64,000 bases of DNA from Corynebacterium oculi (GTDB lineage: Bacteria; Actinomycetota; Actinomycetes; Mycobacteriales; Mycobacteriaceae): assembly GCF_001412105.1 (NCBI RefSeq), contig NZ_LKST01000001.1, forward strand, positions 310,001-374,000, in the 5' to 3' direction. Position numbers and translations under genes: made by a program. The notes beneath the pieces were generated by a model. That model searched no databases and was not told where the DNA came from. It saw only the letters and a list, made by a program, of their open reading frames with translations. Shown one piece after another: positions 55,043-64,000 of the stretch; the first letter of the stretch is position 1, and each line of letters opens with the position of its first letter.

Positions 55043-58000
55043 ATGGCCGCGAGTGCCGGAAATAATGAAAACCAGGTGGGTTCGGTATATCCCAAGGTGG
55101 ATCTCACGGGGGGGTCTACCCGTTTCCCCGATATGGAGCAGCAGGTGCTGGCCTACTGGAAGGAGGACGGCACCTTCCAGGAGTCGCTGCGCCGCCGCGA
55201 GGGCTGCCCGGAGTACGTCTTTTATGACGGTCCGCCCTTTGCCAACGGCCTGCCGCATTATGGGCACCTGCTCACCGGGTATGTGAAGGACATCGTTCCG
55301 CGCTTTAAGACCATGCGCGGCTATCACGTGCCCCGCGTGTTTGGCTGGGATACCCACGGCCTACCCGCGGAGCTGGAGGCGGAAAAGCAGCTGGGCATCA
55401 AGGACAAGGGCGAGATCGAGGCGATGGGTCTGGCCAAGTTCAATGAGTATTGCGCCTCCTCGGTGCTGCGGTACACGGAGGAGTGGAAGCAGTACGTGAC
55501 CCGGCAGGCGCGCTGGGTGGACTTTGATAACGGCTACAAGACGATGGATCTCTCCTACATGGAGTCCGTGATCTGGGCGTTTAAGCGGCTCTATGAGAAG
55601 GGCCTGGTGTACCAGGGCTTTAGGGTGCTGCCGTACTCCTGGGCGGAGCACACCCCGCTCTCTAATCAGGAAACGCGCCTGGATGATTCCTACAAGGAGC
55701 GGCAGGATCCCACGCTCACGGTGACCATGCCGATCACCGGGGCCAAGCCGGGCACCCGGGGCGAGGAGACCCTGGAGGCCCACCCGGAGTTGCGCGAGGC
55801 CGCCGCGATCGCCTGGACCACCACGCCCTGGACGCTGCCCTCGAACATGGCCCTGGCGGTGAACCCCACGGTGGATTACGCGCTGGTGCGCGTGGGGGAG
55901 CAGGGCGCGGAGGGCTTTGCCGGGGCCACGCTGCTGCTGGCGGAGAACCTCCGGGGGGCCTACGCCAAGGAGTTGGGCGAGGACGCTCAGGTGCTGGGCA
56001 CCTATGCCGGTGCGGATCTGGTGGGGCTGACCTACCGGCCGATCTTCGAGCATTTTGCGGAGAAGGCGGAGGAGGGGGCGTTCCGCATCTTGGCGGCGGA
56101 GTACGTGACCACCGAGGACGGCACGGGCATTGTGCACCAGGCCCCGGCCTTTGGTGAGGACGATATGAACACCTGCCAGGCGGAGAATATCCCGATGGTG
56201 CTCCCGGTGGACATGGACGGCAAGTTCACCTCCCTGGTGCCGGAGTACGAGGGGCAGCTGGTATTCGACGCGAACAAGAACATCATCAGGGATCTCAAGG
56301 CCACCGGCCGAGTGCTGCGCCACCAGACCATCGTGCACTCCTACCCGCATTCCTGGCGTTCCGGGGAGCCGCTGATCTACATGGCGCTGCCCAGCTGGTT
56401 CGTATCCGTGACCAAGATCCGCGAGCGCATGGTGGAACTCAATCACGAGGGCATCGAGTGGATGCCGGAGCACGTGCGCGACGGGCAGTTTGGCAAGTGG
56501 CTGGAGGGAGCGCGCGATTGGAATATCTCGCGCTCGCGCTACTGGGGTTCGCCCATCCCGGTGTGGGTGTCCGATAACGAGGAATACCCGCGCGTGGACG
56601 TGTATGGCTCCCTGGACGAGTTGGAGCGGGACTTCGGCGTGCGCCCCACCTCCCTGCACCGCCCCTACATCGACGAGCTGACCCGCCCCAACCCGGACGA
56701 TCCCACGGGGAAGTCCACCATGCGCCGCGTGCCGGACGTGCTCGACGTGTGGTTTGATTCCGGCTCCATGCCCTTTGCGCAGTTCCATTACCCCTTTGAG
56801 AACAAGGAGTGGTTTGAGTCCCACGCCCCGGCGGACTTCATCGTGGAGTACATCGGGCAGACGCGCGGTTGGTTCTACCTCCTGCACGTGCTTTCCACGG
56901 GGCTCTTTGACCGCCCGGCCTTCAAAAAGGTGGTGGCGCACGGCATCGTGCTGGGCGATGACGGGCTGAAGATGTCCAAGTCCAAGGGCAACTACCCGGA
57001 CGTCAATGAGGTGTTTGACCGCGATGGTTCGGACGCCATGCGCTGGTTCCTCATGAGCTCGCCTATCCTGCGCGGCGGCAACCTCATCGTCACCGAGCGC
57101 GGTATCCGCGAGGGCGTGCGTCAGGCGCTGCTGCCCCTGTGGAACGCTTATTCCTTCCTCCAGCTGTATTCCTCCCAGCCCGCGCGGTGGTCGGTGGATT
57201 CCCCGGATGTGCTGGATCGTTATATCCTGGCCAAGTTGCACGACGTGGTGGCCGGGGTGGAAAGGGCCCTGGATGCCACGGACATCGCCTCCGCCTGCGA
57301 TCAGGTGCGGTGGTTCTGTGACGCGCTGACCAACTGGTACGTGCGCCGATCCCGGGAGCGGTTCTGGGCCGGGGATCAGGAGCACCCGGAGGCGTTTAAC
57401 ACCCTGTACACGGTGCTAGAGACCATCACCCGCGTGGCGGCCCCCCTGCTGCCCTACGCCACCGAGGTCATGTGGCGCGGCCTCACCGGGGGACGTTCGG
57501 TGCACCTCACGGACTACCCGCAGGCGGCGGACTTCCCGGCGGATAAGAACCTGGTGGCCGCGATGGACGCGGTGCGCGGGGTGTGCTCGGCGGCGTCGTC
57601 GGTACGCAAGGCGCACAAGCTGCGCAACCGCCTGCCGCTGCCGGCGCTCACGGTGGCCATGCCGGGAGCGGATTCCCTGGCGGAGTTCGCCGCGATTATC
57701 CGCGACGAGGTGAACGTCAAGGAGGTGCTCCTAAGCGATGACGTGGACGCGGTGGGCCGCTTCGAGGTGGTGGTCAACGCCAAGGTGGCCGGGCCGCGCC
57801 TGGGCCGCGACGTGCAGCGGGTCATCAAGGCCGTGAAGGCCGGGAACTACGAGCGTATGGGGGAGACCGTGGTGGCCGATGGCGTGGAACTCACGGCCGA
57901 GGAGTTCACGGAGCGCCTGGTGGCGGCCCACCCCGAGTCCACGGCGCGGATCGACGGCCTGGGCGGGCTGGTGTCCTTGAACATGGAGGTCACCGAGGAG

Positions 58001-58258
58001 CTGGAGGCCGAGGGCTGGGCCGCCGACGTGATCCGGGGCCTCCAAGACGCTCGCAAGGCGGAGAACCTGGAGGTCTCCGATAGGATCGCCGTGGTGCTGA
58101 GCGTGCCGGAGGACAAGCGCGAGTGGGCCGCGCGCCACCGCGACCTCATCGCGGGCGAGGTGCTGGCCACCTCCCTGGAGATCATCACCGAGGAGCCGGG
58201 CGAGCGGGCGCACGAGGTGGTGAAGGGCGTCACCGCCACGGTGCGGGTGAACAACTAG
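55043..58258 (+). CDS. ileS: Isoleucyl-tRNA synthetase
   Basis: Charges tRNA-Ile. 1071 residues, the long actinobacterial/eukaryote-like type. Seen: HIGH-type HYGH in [14 protein letters not shown], the editing (CP1) domain with [12 protein letters not shown] and [22 protein letters not shown] in LKMSKSKGN, and the anticodon-binding domain (about 720-900). AAGGAGA precedes the ATG. Relatives of this type are naturally tolerant to mupirocin in mycobacteria (family knowledge). Controlled by the T-box upstream. Confidence 0.97.
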   Translation: MAASAGNNENQVGSVYPKVDLTGGSTRFPDMEQQVLAYWKEDGTFQESLRRREGCPEYVFYDGPPFANGLPHYGHLLTGYVKDIVPRFKTMRGYHVPRVFGWDTHGLPAELEAEKQLGIKDKGEIEAMGLAKFNEYCASSVLRYTEEWKQYVTRQARWVDFDNGYKTMDLSYMESVIWAFKRLYEKGLVYQGFRVLPYSWAEHTPLSNQETRLDDSYKERQDPTLTVTMPITGAKPGTRGEETLEAHPELREAAAIAWTTTPWTLPSNMALAVNPTVDYALVRVGEQGAEGFAGATLLLAENLRGAYAKELGEDAQVLGTYAGADLVGLTYRPIFEHFAEKAEEGAFRILAAEYVTTEDGTGIVHQAPAFGEDDMNTCQAENIPMVLPVDMDGKFTSLVPEYEGQLVFDANKNIIRDLKATGRVLRHQTIVHSYPHSWRSGEPLIYMALPSWFVSVTKIRERMVELNHEGIEWMPEHVRDGQFGKWLEGARDWNISRSRYWGSPIPVWVSDNEEYPRVDVYGSLDELERDFGVRPTSLHRPYIDELTRPNPDDPTGKSTMRRVPDVLDVWFDSGSMPFAQFHYPFENKEWFESHAPADFIVEYIGQTRGWFYLLHVLSTGLFDRPAFKKVVAHGIVLGDDGLKMSKSKGNYPDVNEVFDRDGSDAMRWFLMSSPILRGGNLIVTERGIREGVRQALLPLWNAYSFLQLYSSQPARWSVDSPDVLDRYILAKLHDVVAGVERALDATDIASACDQVRWFCDALTNWYVRRSRERFWAGDQEHPEAFNTLYTVLETITRVAAPLLPYATEVMWRGLTGGRSVHLTDYPQAADFPADKNLVAAMDAVRGVCSAASSVRKAHKLRNRLPLPALTVAMPGADSLAEFAAIIRDEVNVKEVLLSDDVDAVGRFEVVVNAKVAGPRLGRDVQRVIKAVKAGNYERMGETVVADGVELTAEEFTERLVAAHPESTARIDGLGGLVSLNMEVTEELEAEGWAADVIRGLQDARKAENLEVSDRIAVVLSVPEDKREWAARHRDLIAGEVLATSLEIITEEPGERAHEVVKGVTATVRVNN

Positions 58259-58296
58259 GCGGGAATAAGGGTGCTCCGTGTGGTTTTATACCTGGT

Positions 58297-59658
58297 ATGA
58301 GCACTCTTGATCTGGACGTTGTGATCCTCGGCTTCGGTAAGGCCGGAAAGACCATCGCCATGAAGCGGGGCCAGGCGGGAGACCGCGTGGCCATCGTGGA
58401 GCAATCGCCGCAGATGTACGGCGGCACCTGCATCAACATCGGCTGCGTGCCCACCAAGACGCTGCTGACCGACGCCCACCGACACCACCGCACCGGGGAC
58501 GCCAACCACGCCACGGCCCTGAAGGAGGCGCAGCGCCGCCGCGACGGCCTGACCGCCAAGCTCAACGAGGCGAACAAGCGCCTGGCAGAGGGCAGCAACG
58601 TGATGCTTATCGACGGCCGCGCGGCGTTCACCGGGGAGCGAACGGTGGAGGTCACCGGCGGGGAGGAGCGGCTCACGATCACGGCGGAGACCGTGGTGAT
58701 CAACACCGGCGCGGTGCCGGTGCGGCCGGGTATCCTGGGAATAGACCTCGACCGCGTGCTGGACTCCACCCAGGTGCAGCGCGTGCCCGAGTATCCCCGC
58801 CGCCTGGCGGTGGTGGGCGGCGGGCCGATCGGCTTGGAGTTTGCCACGATGTTCGCGCAGTTTGGCACCCAGGTAACGGTGCTAGACGGGGCCTCGACCT
58901 TCCTGGGGCGCTATGACCGAGACATCGCCCAGGCCGTGCGGGGCGACCTAGAGGCGCAGGGCATCGAGATCATCAGCGGCGCGCGGGTGGAGGAGTTCCG
59001 GGCCGAGGGCGAGGGCGTGGTTGTGCGGCATAGCGGTGGCGAGGTGGAGGCGGATTACGCCCTGGTGGCCATCGGCCGCCGCCCGGCCACGGAAGGGCTG
59101 GGCCTAGACAAGGCGGGGGTCGCCACCACCGAGCGCGGGGCGATCGAGGTGGACGAGCACCTGCGCACCAGCGCGCCGGGGGTTTATGCCGCCGGCGATG
59201 TGACGGGCGGGCCGCAGTTCACCTACATTTCCTATGACGATCACCGGGTGATCCTGGACGATCGGTGGGGAGACGGCGAGCGCACCACCGAGGGCAGGAT
59301 CTTCCCCACCACCACCTTCGTGCAGCCGCCGCTGGCGCAGATCGGCATGGGGGAGGACGAGGCCCGCGAGGACACCCAGCGCCGGGGACACACCCTGGAG
59401 ATCAAGGCACAGGACGTCGCGGACATGGCGATTGTTCCCCGCCCCAAGATCCTCGAGCAGCCGCAGGGCCGGGCGAAGTTCCTGGTGGATAAGGAGGATG
59501 ACCGCATCCTGGGGGCCACCCTGTACTGCGTGGACTCCCAGGAACTCATCAACACCGTGGCGGTGGCCATGCGGCATGGGGTGGCGGCCTCGGAGCTAGG
59601 GGCGGGCATTTATACTCACCCCAGCAGTTCCGAGGTGTTTAACGCCCTGTTGGGGTAA
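58297..59658 (+). CDS. RclA-like pyridine nucleotide-disulfide oxidoreductase
   Basis: 453-residue FAD flavoprotein of the disulfide reductase family. FAD site ILGFGKAGKTIA, redox pair C45-X4-C50 (GGTCINIGCVPTK), NAD(P)H site VVGGGPIGLEFATMFA and FAD-contact APGVYAAGDVTGG. The C-terminal end GIYTHPSSSEVFNAL resembles RclA/MerA-type proteins (THPTMSE) rather than lipoamide dehydrogenase. E. coli RclA reduces Cu(II) and protects against HOCl; that role here is inference. No ribosome binding site is clear for the ATG at 58297; it stands alone, 38 bp after ileS. Confidence 0.85.
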   Translation: MSTLDLDVVILGFGKAGKTIAMKRGQAGDRVAIVEQSPQMYGGTCINIGCVPTKTLLTDAHRHHRTGDANHATALKEAQRRRDGLTAKLNEANKRLAEGSNVMLIDGRAAFTGERTVEVTGGEERLTITAETVVINTGAVPVRPGILGIDLDRVLDSTQVQRVPEYPRRLAVVGGGPIGLEFATMFAQFGTQVTVLDGASTFLGRYDRDIAQAVRGDLEAQGIEIISGARVEEFRAEGEGVVVRHSGGEVEADYALVAIGRRPATEGLGLDKAGVATTERGAIEVDEHLRTSAPGVYAAGDVTGGPQFTYISYDDHRVILDDRWGDGERTTEGRIFPTTTFVQPPLAQIGMGEDEAREDTQRRGHTLEIKAQDVADMAIVPRPKILEQPQGRAKFLVDKEDDRILGATLYCVDSQELINTVAVAMRHGVAASELGAGIYTHPSSSEVFNALLG

Positions 59659-59677
59659 GGTTCCCTGAGCCATATTT

Positions 59678-59718
59678 TCGCACATGTGATCGACAAATCG
59701 CGGCGGGTGACGTATCCT
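59678..59718 (+). promoter_or_regulatory. dinB promoter, possible degenerate SOS box
   Basis: -35 TCGACA (59690-59695), 17-bp spacer, -10 TATCCT (59713-59718), ATG 7 nt later: a leaderless start. TCGCACATGTGATCGA (59678-59693) overlaps the -35 and matches 10 of 12 arm positions of the LexA box TCGAAC-N4-GTTCGA. Confidence 0.5.
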
Positions 59719-59725
59719 CACAGAT

Positions 59726-61123
59726 ATGCAGCGATGGGTCCTTCATATTGATATGGATGCCTTCTTTGCCTCCTGCGAACAACTCACTCGTCCCACGCTG
59801 CGGGGACGCCCGGTGCTCGTGGCGGGGGTGGATGGGCGCGGGGTGGTGGCCGGGGCCTCCTACGAGGCCCGTCGCTTTGGCGCGCACTCCGCCATGCCCA
59901 CCCACCGCGCCGCAGCCCTGGTGGGGTACCGTGCGGTGCTGGTCAAGCCGCGTCGCGCCGTGTACATGACGGCCTCGCGCCGGGTATTCCAGATCGTGCG
60001 GCGCTACGCGGGCGTGATCGAGCAACTTTCCGTAGACGAGGCCTTCCTGGAACCGGAGGAGCTGGTGGGGGCCAGCGCGGAGGAGGTGGAGGAATGGGGT
60101 AACCGCCTGCGCGAGGTGATCCGCGAGGAGACCGGCCTGCCCTCCTCCATCGGGGCGGGATCGGGCAAGCAGTACGCCAAGATCGGTTCCGGAGAGGCCA
60201 AGCCGGATGGCATGTACGTGATCCCCGTGGAGCGCCAGATCGATATGCTGCATCCCCTGGACGTGGGAAAACTCTGGGGGGCGGGGCCAGTGACCCAGAA
60301 CAAGCTGCGGGCCGTGGGCGTGAACACCATCGGCGATCTTGCGGCGATGACCCAGCGCGAGGTGGAAATCACCCTTGGTTCCACCCTCGGCGTCCAGCTA
60401 TGGCACCTCGCGCGCGGGCACGACGACCGCCCGGTGCAGCCGCGTGCCGAGGCCAAGCAAATATCCGCCGAGCATACCTACCCGAGGGACCTGGTTACCC
60501 GCGCGGAGGTCGATGCGGCCATCACCCGCGCGGCGCAGGGGGCGCACCGTCGGTTGCTTCGCGACGGTCGCGGGGCACGCACCGTCACCGTGAAACTGCG
60601 CATGGCGGACTTCCATATCGAATCGCGCTCGGTCACCCTGCCCTACGCCACCGACAACCCCGAAACCCTGCGCGCCACGGCAAACCGGCTGGTGCGTTAC
60701 CCGGACGAGGTAGGCCCGATCCGCCTGGTGGGGGTGGGGTATTCCGGCTTGGAGACCGCCCAGGACGTGCTCTTCGCCGAACTGGAGCGGCACCTCTCCG
60801 CCCCGGAGCGCGCCGATAACGATTACGAGGTGGGCGTGGCCGCGATCCCCGGGGAGCCGGAGAAGGCCGAGGCCGTGAGCATCGAGGCTCCGCCCGCCGG
60901 GTGGTACGCCACCGAGGACGTGTACCACCCCGAATACGGGCACGGTTGGGTGCAAGGAAGCGGGCACGGGATCGTCACGGTGCGCTTTGAAACCCGCACC
61001 ACCAAGGCCGGTTGCACCCGCACCTTTGCCCACGACGATCCTGACCTGCGCCCCGCCGACCCGGTGGACAGCCTGGACTGGGGGGACTGGCTAGCGCACC
61101 AGGAGGAAGAGGAGGAATTATAG
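59726..61123 (+). CDS. dinB: DNA polymerase IV with C-terminal extension
   Basis: Y-family translesion polymerase. 465 residues, longer than the usual ~350. Catalytic D9 and D11 (IDMDAFFAS), D104-E105 (SVDEAF), steric gate Phe13. Little-finger domain to about 350. The extra tail (about 365-465) has WYATEDVYHPEYGHGWVQG..GIVTVRFE, a pattern like the Tudor-type tail of UvrD/PcrA helicases, then a DPDLRPADP motif. No beta-clamp motif (QXX[LM]XF) was recognised in the tail. Leaderless ATG. Its stop overlaps the convergent fic stop by 6 bp. Confidence 0.93.
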   Translation: MQRWVLHIDMDAFFASCEQLTRPTLRGRPVLVAGVDGRGVVAGASYEARRFGAHSAMPTHRAAALVGYRAVLVKPRRAVYMTASRRVFQIVRRYAGVIEQLSVDEAFLEPEELVGASAEEVEEWGNRLREVIREETGLPSSIGAGSGKQYAKIGSGEAKPDGMYVIPVERQIDMLHPLDVGKLWGAGPVTQNKLRAVGVNTIGDLAAMTQREVEITLGSTLGVQLWHLARGHDDRPVQPRAEAKQISAEHTYPRDLVTRAEVDAAITRAAQGAHRRLLRDGRGARTVTVKLRMADFHIESRSVTLPYATDNPETLRATANRLVRYPDEVGPIRLVGVGYSGLETAQDVLFAELERHLSAPERADNDYEVGVAAIPGEPEKAEAVSIEAPPAGWYATEDVYHPEYGHGWVQGSGHGIVTVRFETRTTKAGCTRTFAHDDPDLRPADPVDSLDWGDWLAHQEEEEEL

Positions 61124-61720
61124 ATCGTTGGCGTCAAACCGCGTGTACCCCTCGTAGGCATAACTGGCGTTGATGCCGCGGGCAAAAAGGGTGCGGTCGC
61201 CGCGATCAGGAGTGGTATGACGCTGCACGAGATCGTAAAGCTCCAGGGTGTTCAGGGGGCTGCGCCGTATAGCAGAAAGATACTCCTCCGAGTTAATAAG
61301 ATGCCACTGTACAACCAGGCCCTGCTCATGGGAGAGCAGGTGGTCCAGCCAAATACGCATGGAGCGCCCGTTGCCCTCGCGGAAGGGGTGAGCCACATTC
61401 ATTTCCGCGTATTTATCCACGATCTCACGGAGGGTCGTGTGCGGCATAGCTTCAATAGCGTGCACGGCCTCGGGGAGATAGAGCGCCGAGGCGAAGCGGT
61501 AATCATTTTTAGAGATATTGATTGTGCGAATTTTTCCGGCAAAGTCATAAATATCCTGAAATAGGATTGTGTGAATGAATTTTAATGTGGAGAACGTTCC
61601 TGCAGGGTGATTGAGGAGAAGGCTTTCATCGATAATCCGCATGGCTTGGGATTTGGTGATGCGTTCTTCTATGAGAGAGAGTTCGTGAGGATCGGTGATT
61701 CCGAGCTTGTTGGCGAGCAT
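61118..61720 (-). CDS. fic: Fic family protein adenylyltransferase, class III
   Basis: 200 residues, a complete Fic domain. The motif HPFREGNGRS starts at His111, with catalytic His and anion-loop Asn-Gly-Arg intact; the flap is KIRTINISKNDYRFAS. At the C-terminus S186-YAY-E190-G191 fits the inhibitory (S/T)XXXE(G/N) motif, so it would be auto-inhibited like NmFic. Such enzymes AMPylate targets such as GyrB/ParE (family knowledge). Its base composition is visibly lower in GC than the neighbours, suggesting transfer. It follows ansA by 12 bp with AAGGA before the ATG. Confidence 0.9.
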   Translation of the reverse strand: MLANKLGITDPHELSLIEERITKSQAMRIIDESLLLNHPAGTFSTLKFIHTILFQDIYDFAGKIRTINISKNDYRFASALYLPEAVHAIEAMPHTTLREIVDKYAEMNVAHPFREGNGRSMRIWLDHLLSHEQGLVVQWHLINSEEYLSAIRRSPLNTLELYDLVQRHTTPDRGDRTLFARGINASYAYEGYTRFDANDL

Positions 61721-61732
61721 GTGTATCCATCC

Positions 61733-62665
61733 TTAAAAAACATCGTCCGGCCGTATCCCCGCCGCTAGGGCCACCAGCAGGGCCATGCGGGCCTGCCCGG
61801 CCCGCAGATACCCGGCCCCCACGGCACCCCGCGCGCCCAGGGAGGCTCCTCCGCCCTGGCCGCCGTAATCAAAGCGCACCTCGCCGCGATGGGTGCGGGT
61901 GGTGATGACCACGGGGATCCCCTGGTCAAGTCCGTCCTCCACGCCACGGGCCAGGTCGGTGCCGATGTTTCCGGCCCCCATCGCCTCGATCACCAGGCCG
62001 TGAGCGCCGGCGGAGACGGGGGCGTCGATAAGCGCCCGGGGCGCGCCGGGATAGGCGGCGACGATGTCTACCCTGTGCCCGCTCAGCGCCGCCACGGGGA
62101 GGGGAGCGGGGCGGCGGGGTTCGGCGGGGCCGAGGTAGGCGAATGCCTCCAGGGCGGAGGTATCCACCTTGATGGTGCCGCGCGCGGGCAGCACCTTGTG
62201 GCCCATGACGATCAGCGCTCCCATGCCACGCGCGGCGGGATCGAGCGCGATGGTGCAGGCCTCGAAGAGGTTATCGGGGCCGTCCGGGGCGGGATCGTCG
62301 CTAGGGCGCATGGCCCCGGTGAGGATCACGGGGCGCTCGTCGGAGTGGAAGGAATCGAGGGCGAGGGCGGTTTCCTCCAGGGAATCGGTGCCGTGGGTGA
62401 TGATGACCCCGGCCACGGCGGGATCGCGGAGTTCCTGGTGGACGGCGGCGATGAGGGCATCGACCTCGTCGAGGCGCAGGGAGGAGGAATCCACGCGGCC
62501 GAGTTCGCGCACGCGCAGGCGAACGCGCTCGGGGTGGAAGCGGGAGCGTAGCGGGGCCACCAGATTCTCCCCGGAGAGCGTGGGGATGAGCGCGCCGGAG
62601 GCGTCGGTGGTGCAGGCGATGGTGCCGCCGGTGGTGAGGAGGGAGAGGGTCTGCGGGCTGCTCAT
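61733..62665 (-). CDS. ansA: L-asparaginase
   Basis: Hydrolyses asparagine to aspartate and ammonia. 310 residues, type I/II bacterial fold. Catalytic T12 in TTGGTIA and T93-D94 in HGTDSLEE; GAMRPSDDPAPDGPDNL and GHKVLPARGTIKVDT follow. No signal peptide, so cytoplasmic. The ATG at 62665 follows a -10-like TACAAT by 9 nt. First of a two-gene operon with fic; the pairing is probably incidental. Confidence 0.92.
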   Translation of the reverse strand: MSSPQTLSLLTTGGTIACTTDASGALIPTLSGENLVAPLRSRFHPERVRLRVRELGRVDSSSLRLDEVDALIAAVHQELRDPAVAGVIITHGTDSLEETALALDSFHSDERPVILTGAMRPSDDPAPDGPDNLFEACTIALDPAARGMGALIVMGHKVLPARGTIKVDTSALEAFAYLGPAEPRRPAPLPVAALSGHRVDIVAAYPGAPRALIDAPVSAGAHGLVIEAMGAGNIGTDLARGVEDGLDQGIPVVITTRTHRGEVRFDYGGQGGGASLGARGAVGAGYLRAGQARMALLVALAAGIRPDDVF

Positions 62666-62809
62666 GATCCCGCCATTGTAGGCGGTGTACGCTGGGCGCG
62701 TAGTGTTATCATAAAAACAGGTGTAACATCTTTCCCAAACGTAACTGTTGAGCCCTCGCGCGCCGTCCTCATGCTGTGCGAGATGCCAAAAGTATATGAG
62801 GAGAGACCC

Positions 62810-63502
62810 GTGAAGTTGCACAAGATCGCCGCCGCCACCGCCGCGCTCGGCCTGGGGCTAAGCCTGACCGCCTGCTCTAGCGATGATCAGGACGATAAGG
62901 CGGAAGCCACCACCAGCGCTCCGGCCTCCACCACGGCCGCCGAGGTGGCCCCCGCGCTGCCCACCGCCGCCGATCTCAACCAGGTTCTCGCCGCCGCCAC
63001 CGACCCAAACCGGCCCATCGAAGATAAGATCGCCACCGTCCAGGGCGGGGAAACGGCACCGGAACTCTTTGAGGTCATGGCGCGCTCCAAGGAGGAATCC
63101 GGCGCGGATTTCCAGGTGGTAGACCCCGTTTTGGCCGGATACGCCGCTAATGAGGTGCTCACCAGCGTGCAATTCATTCGCCCCGATCAGCCCGAGCAGA
63201 TGGCCGATAACGTCACCTTTGTGTATGAGAATGGCACCTGGAAGCTCTCTAAGAGCTGGGCCTGCACCCTGATTACCCGCGTGGTGCCGGATCGGGCCCC
63301 AGCGATGTGTGCCGATCAGGTGCCCTCCAACGTGCCCCCCGCGCCCGCTCCGGCTGACGACGCCGCTGATGTTCCGGCCCCCGAGGCCCCGGCTGGTGAG
63401 GGTGCTGCGGCTCCGGCCGCTCCCGCACCGGGGCAGGCTCCGGCGGAGGTTCCGGCACCTGCTCCGGCTGCTGATGACGCCGGGAACGCCCCGGCGCAGT
63501 AG
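62810..63502 (+). CDS. Secreted lipoprotein, MTB12-like
   Basis: 230 residues. Lipoprotein signal with lipobox LTAC (Cys22). A Ser/Thr/Ala linker, then a folded domain (about 50-170: LPTAADLNQVLAAATDPNRP..., ending VTFVYENGTWKLSKSWACTLI) like the low-molecular-weight antigen MTB12 of mycobacteria, here with two Cys that may bond (C159, C173 region). A long Pro/Ala tail follows. The GTG at 62810 is chosen because GAGGAGAG is just upstream and gives a clean signal sequence. Function unknown. Confidence 0.85.
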   Translation: MKLHKIAAATAALGLGLSLTACSSDDQDDKAEATTSAPASTTAAEVAPALPTAADLNQVLAAATDPNRPIEDKIATVQGGETAPELFEVMARSKEESGADFQVVDPVLAGYAANEVLTSVQFIRPDQPEQMADNVTFVYENGTWKLSKSWACTLITRVVPDRAPAMCADQVPSNVPPAPAPADDAADVPAPEAPAGEGAAAPAAPAPGQAPAEVPAPAPAADDAGNAPAQ

Positions 63503-63852
63503 CATATGCGTTGCGCTTCATTGTGCCGTGACCCCTCCTAGGGGGTAGTTCTTAGGGGGTAGGGCCGTGGTGTACACCACGGCCCTTTTTCTGTGTGGGG
63601 AATCGTGTGCGTCTTGTGCTGTGTGCCTTGCCGCTGGGGGGGGGTGGCTCTTTACCTGCTGTTTTGTGCTTCTTCGCTGCCAGTAGTGCCGGGATCATAG
63701 ACCTATGCGGCGGTGTGTGGAGGGGGTTTCTGCTGTGAAATATGCCATATATTTACAGGGGAGAAAACTCTATCGGCGTGGCTATTGCTAGGAGTATGTT
63801 CAGTTCTATTGCAGATTCTTACAGGAACTTATGCTTGGAAGTGAGGACTATT
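63503..63852 (+). other. Intergenic region before the last gene
   Basis: 350 bp. It contains the terminator at 63562 and, after it, an AT-richer stretch with an imperfect dyad (TGTGAAATATG...CATATATTTACA, 63735-63758). TATGTT near 63797 is a possible -10. No gene seen. Confidence 0.4.
63562..63590 (+). terminator. Lipoprotein gene terminator
   Basis: A perfect palindrome (GGGCCGTGGTGT paired with ACACCACGGCCC, 63562-63585) followed by TTTTT. Confidence 0.93.
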
Positions 63853-64000
63853 ATGCTTCAACACCTATGCCGTGCCCTGGTGGCGTGCGGGTGTGCAGTT
63901 TCCCCTGTTTTCTTGCCGGGACTGGCCTCCGCCGCGCCGATCATTGATTTTCTGCCCTACCCGGCCGCGCCGTTTGGCGGAGAGAAGCAACTACCGGATC
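63853..64000 (+). CDS. Secreted protein, N-terminal part only
   Basis: 49 codons before the window ends. ATG at 63853 with TGAGGA about 5 nt upstream. The N-terminus has an Arg, a hydrophobic core and ends LASAAP (about residue 27), a Sec signal peptide with a typical AXA site. The mature part starts Pro-rich (APIIDFLPYPAAPFGG). No family can be assigned. Confidence 0.7.
   Translation, partial: MLQHLCRALVACGCAVSPVFLPGLASAAPIIDFLPYPAAPFGGEKQLPD

Noticed and set aside
61118..62665. ansA-fic as a toxin-antitoxin pair
   Set aside because: AnsA is an ordinary asparaginase, not a VbhA-type antitoxin, and Fic carries its own inhibitory motif.
63541..63562. Repeated TAGGGGGTAG-like pair after the lipoprotein gene
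   Set aside because: Only two imperfect units beside a terminator; not enough for a functional claim.

Overview
The window is 64 kb of a high-GC Corynebacterium chromosome. The case for this rests on content and order: the actinobacterial aa3 oxidase and bcc complex genes (ctaC, ctaF, ctaE-qcrCAB), lipoglycan mannosyltransferases (PimB', MptA and a GT87 enzyme), an LtsA-type asparagine synthetase, the mraZ to wag31 division/cell-wall cluster without ftsA, SepF and Wag31, PASTA kinase PknL beside its Rv2175c-like partner, and many near-leaderless genes. From memory the order closely follows the sucB-to-dinP segment of C. glutamicum. There are no tRNA or rRNA genes, insertion sequences, CRISPR arrays or prophage genes. 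This is almost entirely core chromosome; the clearest accessory-looking gene is a lower-GC fic gene near the right end.

Layout. (1) 1-9.1 kb: the 5' part of the lipoyl acyltransferase gene sucB/aceF, a conserved unknown gene, pepA, ilvE, a divergent cobT-like gene, a DUF3043 membrane protein, erpA and asnB/ltsA. (2) 9.1-15.9 kb: respiratory genes ctaC, ctaF, then ctaE-qcrC-qcrA-qcrB. (3) 16-25 kb: envelope genes. Two secreted NlpC/P60 hydrolases come first, one behind a c-di-AMP (ydaO-type) riboswitch, followed by pimB', glk, plsC, a membrane acyltransferase and a GT87 mannosyltransferase. (4) 25-34 kb: an exoribonuclease, class II DAHP synthase, pknL, an Rv2175c homologue, mptA, a prenyl diphosphate synthase, a GNAT protein, a HEPN gene behind an SOS box and a DUF3040 protein. 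(5) 34-54.5 kb: the division and cell-wall cluster mraZ-rsmH-ftsL-ftsI-murE-murF-mraY-murD-ftsW-murG-murC-ftsQ, a terminator, then ftsZ-pgeF-yggS-sepF-yggT and wag31. (6) 54.5-64 kb: a small membrane protein, T-box-controlled ileS, an RclA-like flavoprotein, dinB, fic, ansA, a lipoprotein and the start of a secreted protein.

How the parts connect. MurC-MurG and MraY make lipid II, FtsW/FtsI polymerise it at the FtsZ/SepF septum, Wag31 directs polar growth, PknL senses the wall through PASTA domains, and the NlpC/P60 enzymes cut peptidoglycan. PimB', MptA and the GT87 protein build PIM/lipomannan glycolipids. The cytochrome genes encode most of the bcc-aa3 supercomplex (ctaD lies elsewhere).

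Most notable points: ctaC is out of frame with its lipoprotein signal sequence at a G7 tract; the cobT-like protein lacks the catalytic Glu; the first NlpC/P60 gene carries a c-di-AMP riboswitch plus candidate GlxR and MtrA sites; an SOS box sits on the promoter of a HEPN gene; three GTGGGG MraZ boxes have an exact 10-bp period; the Fic protein carries its own C-terminal inhibitory motif; and DinB has a Tudor-like tail. No wholly new multi-gene system was identified.
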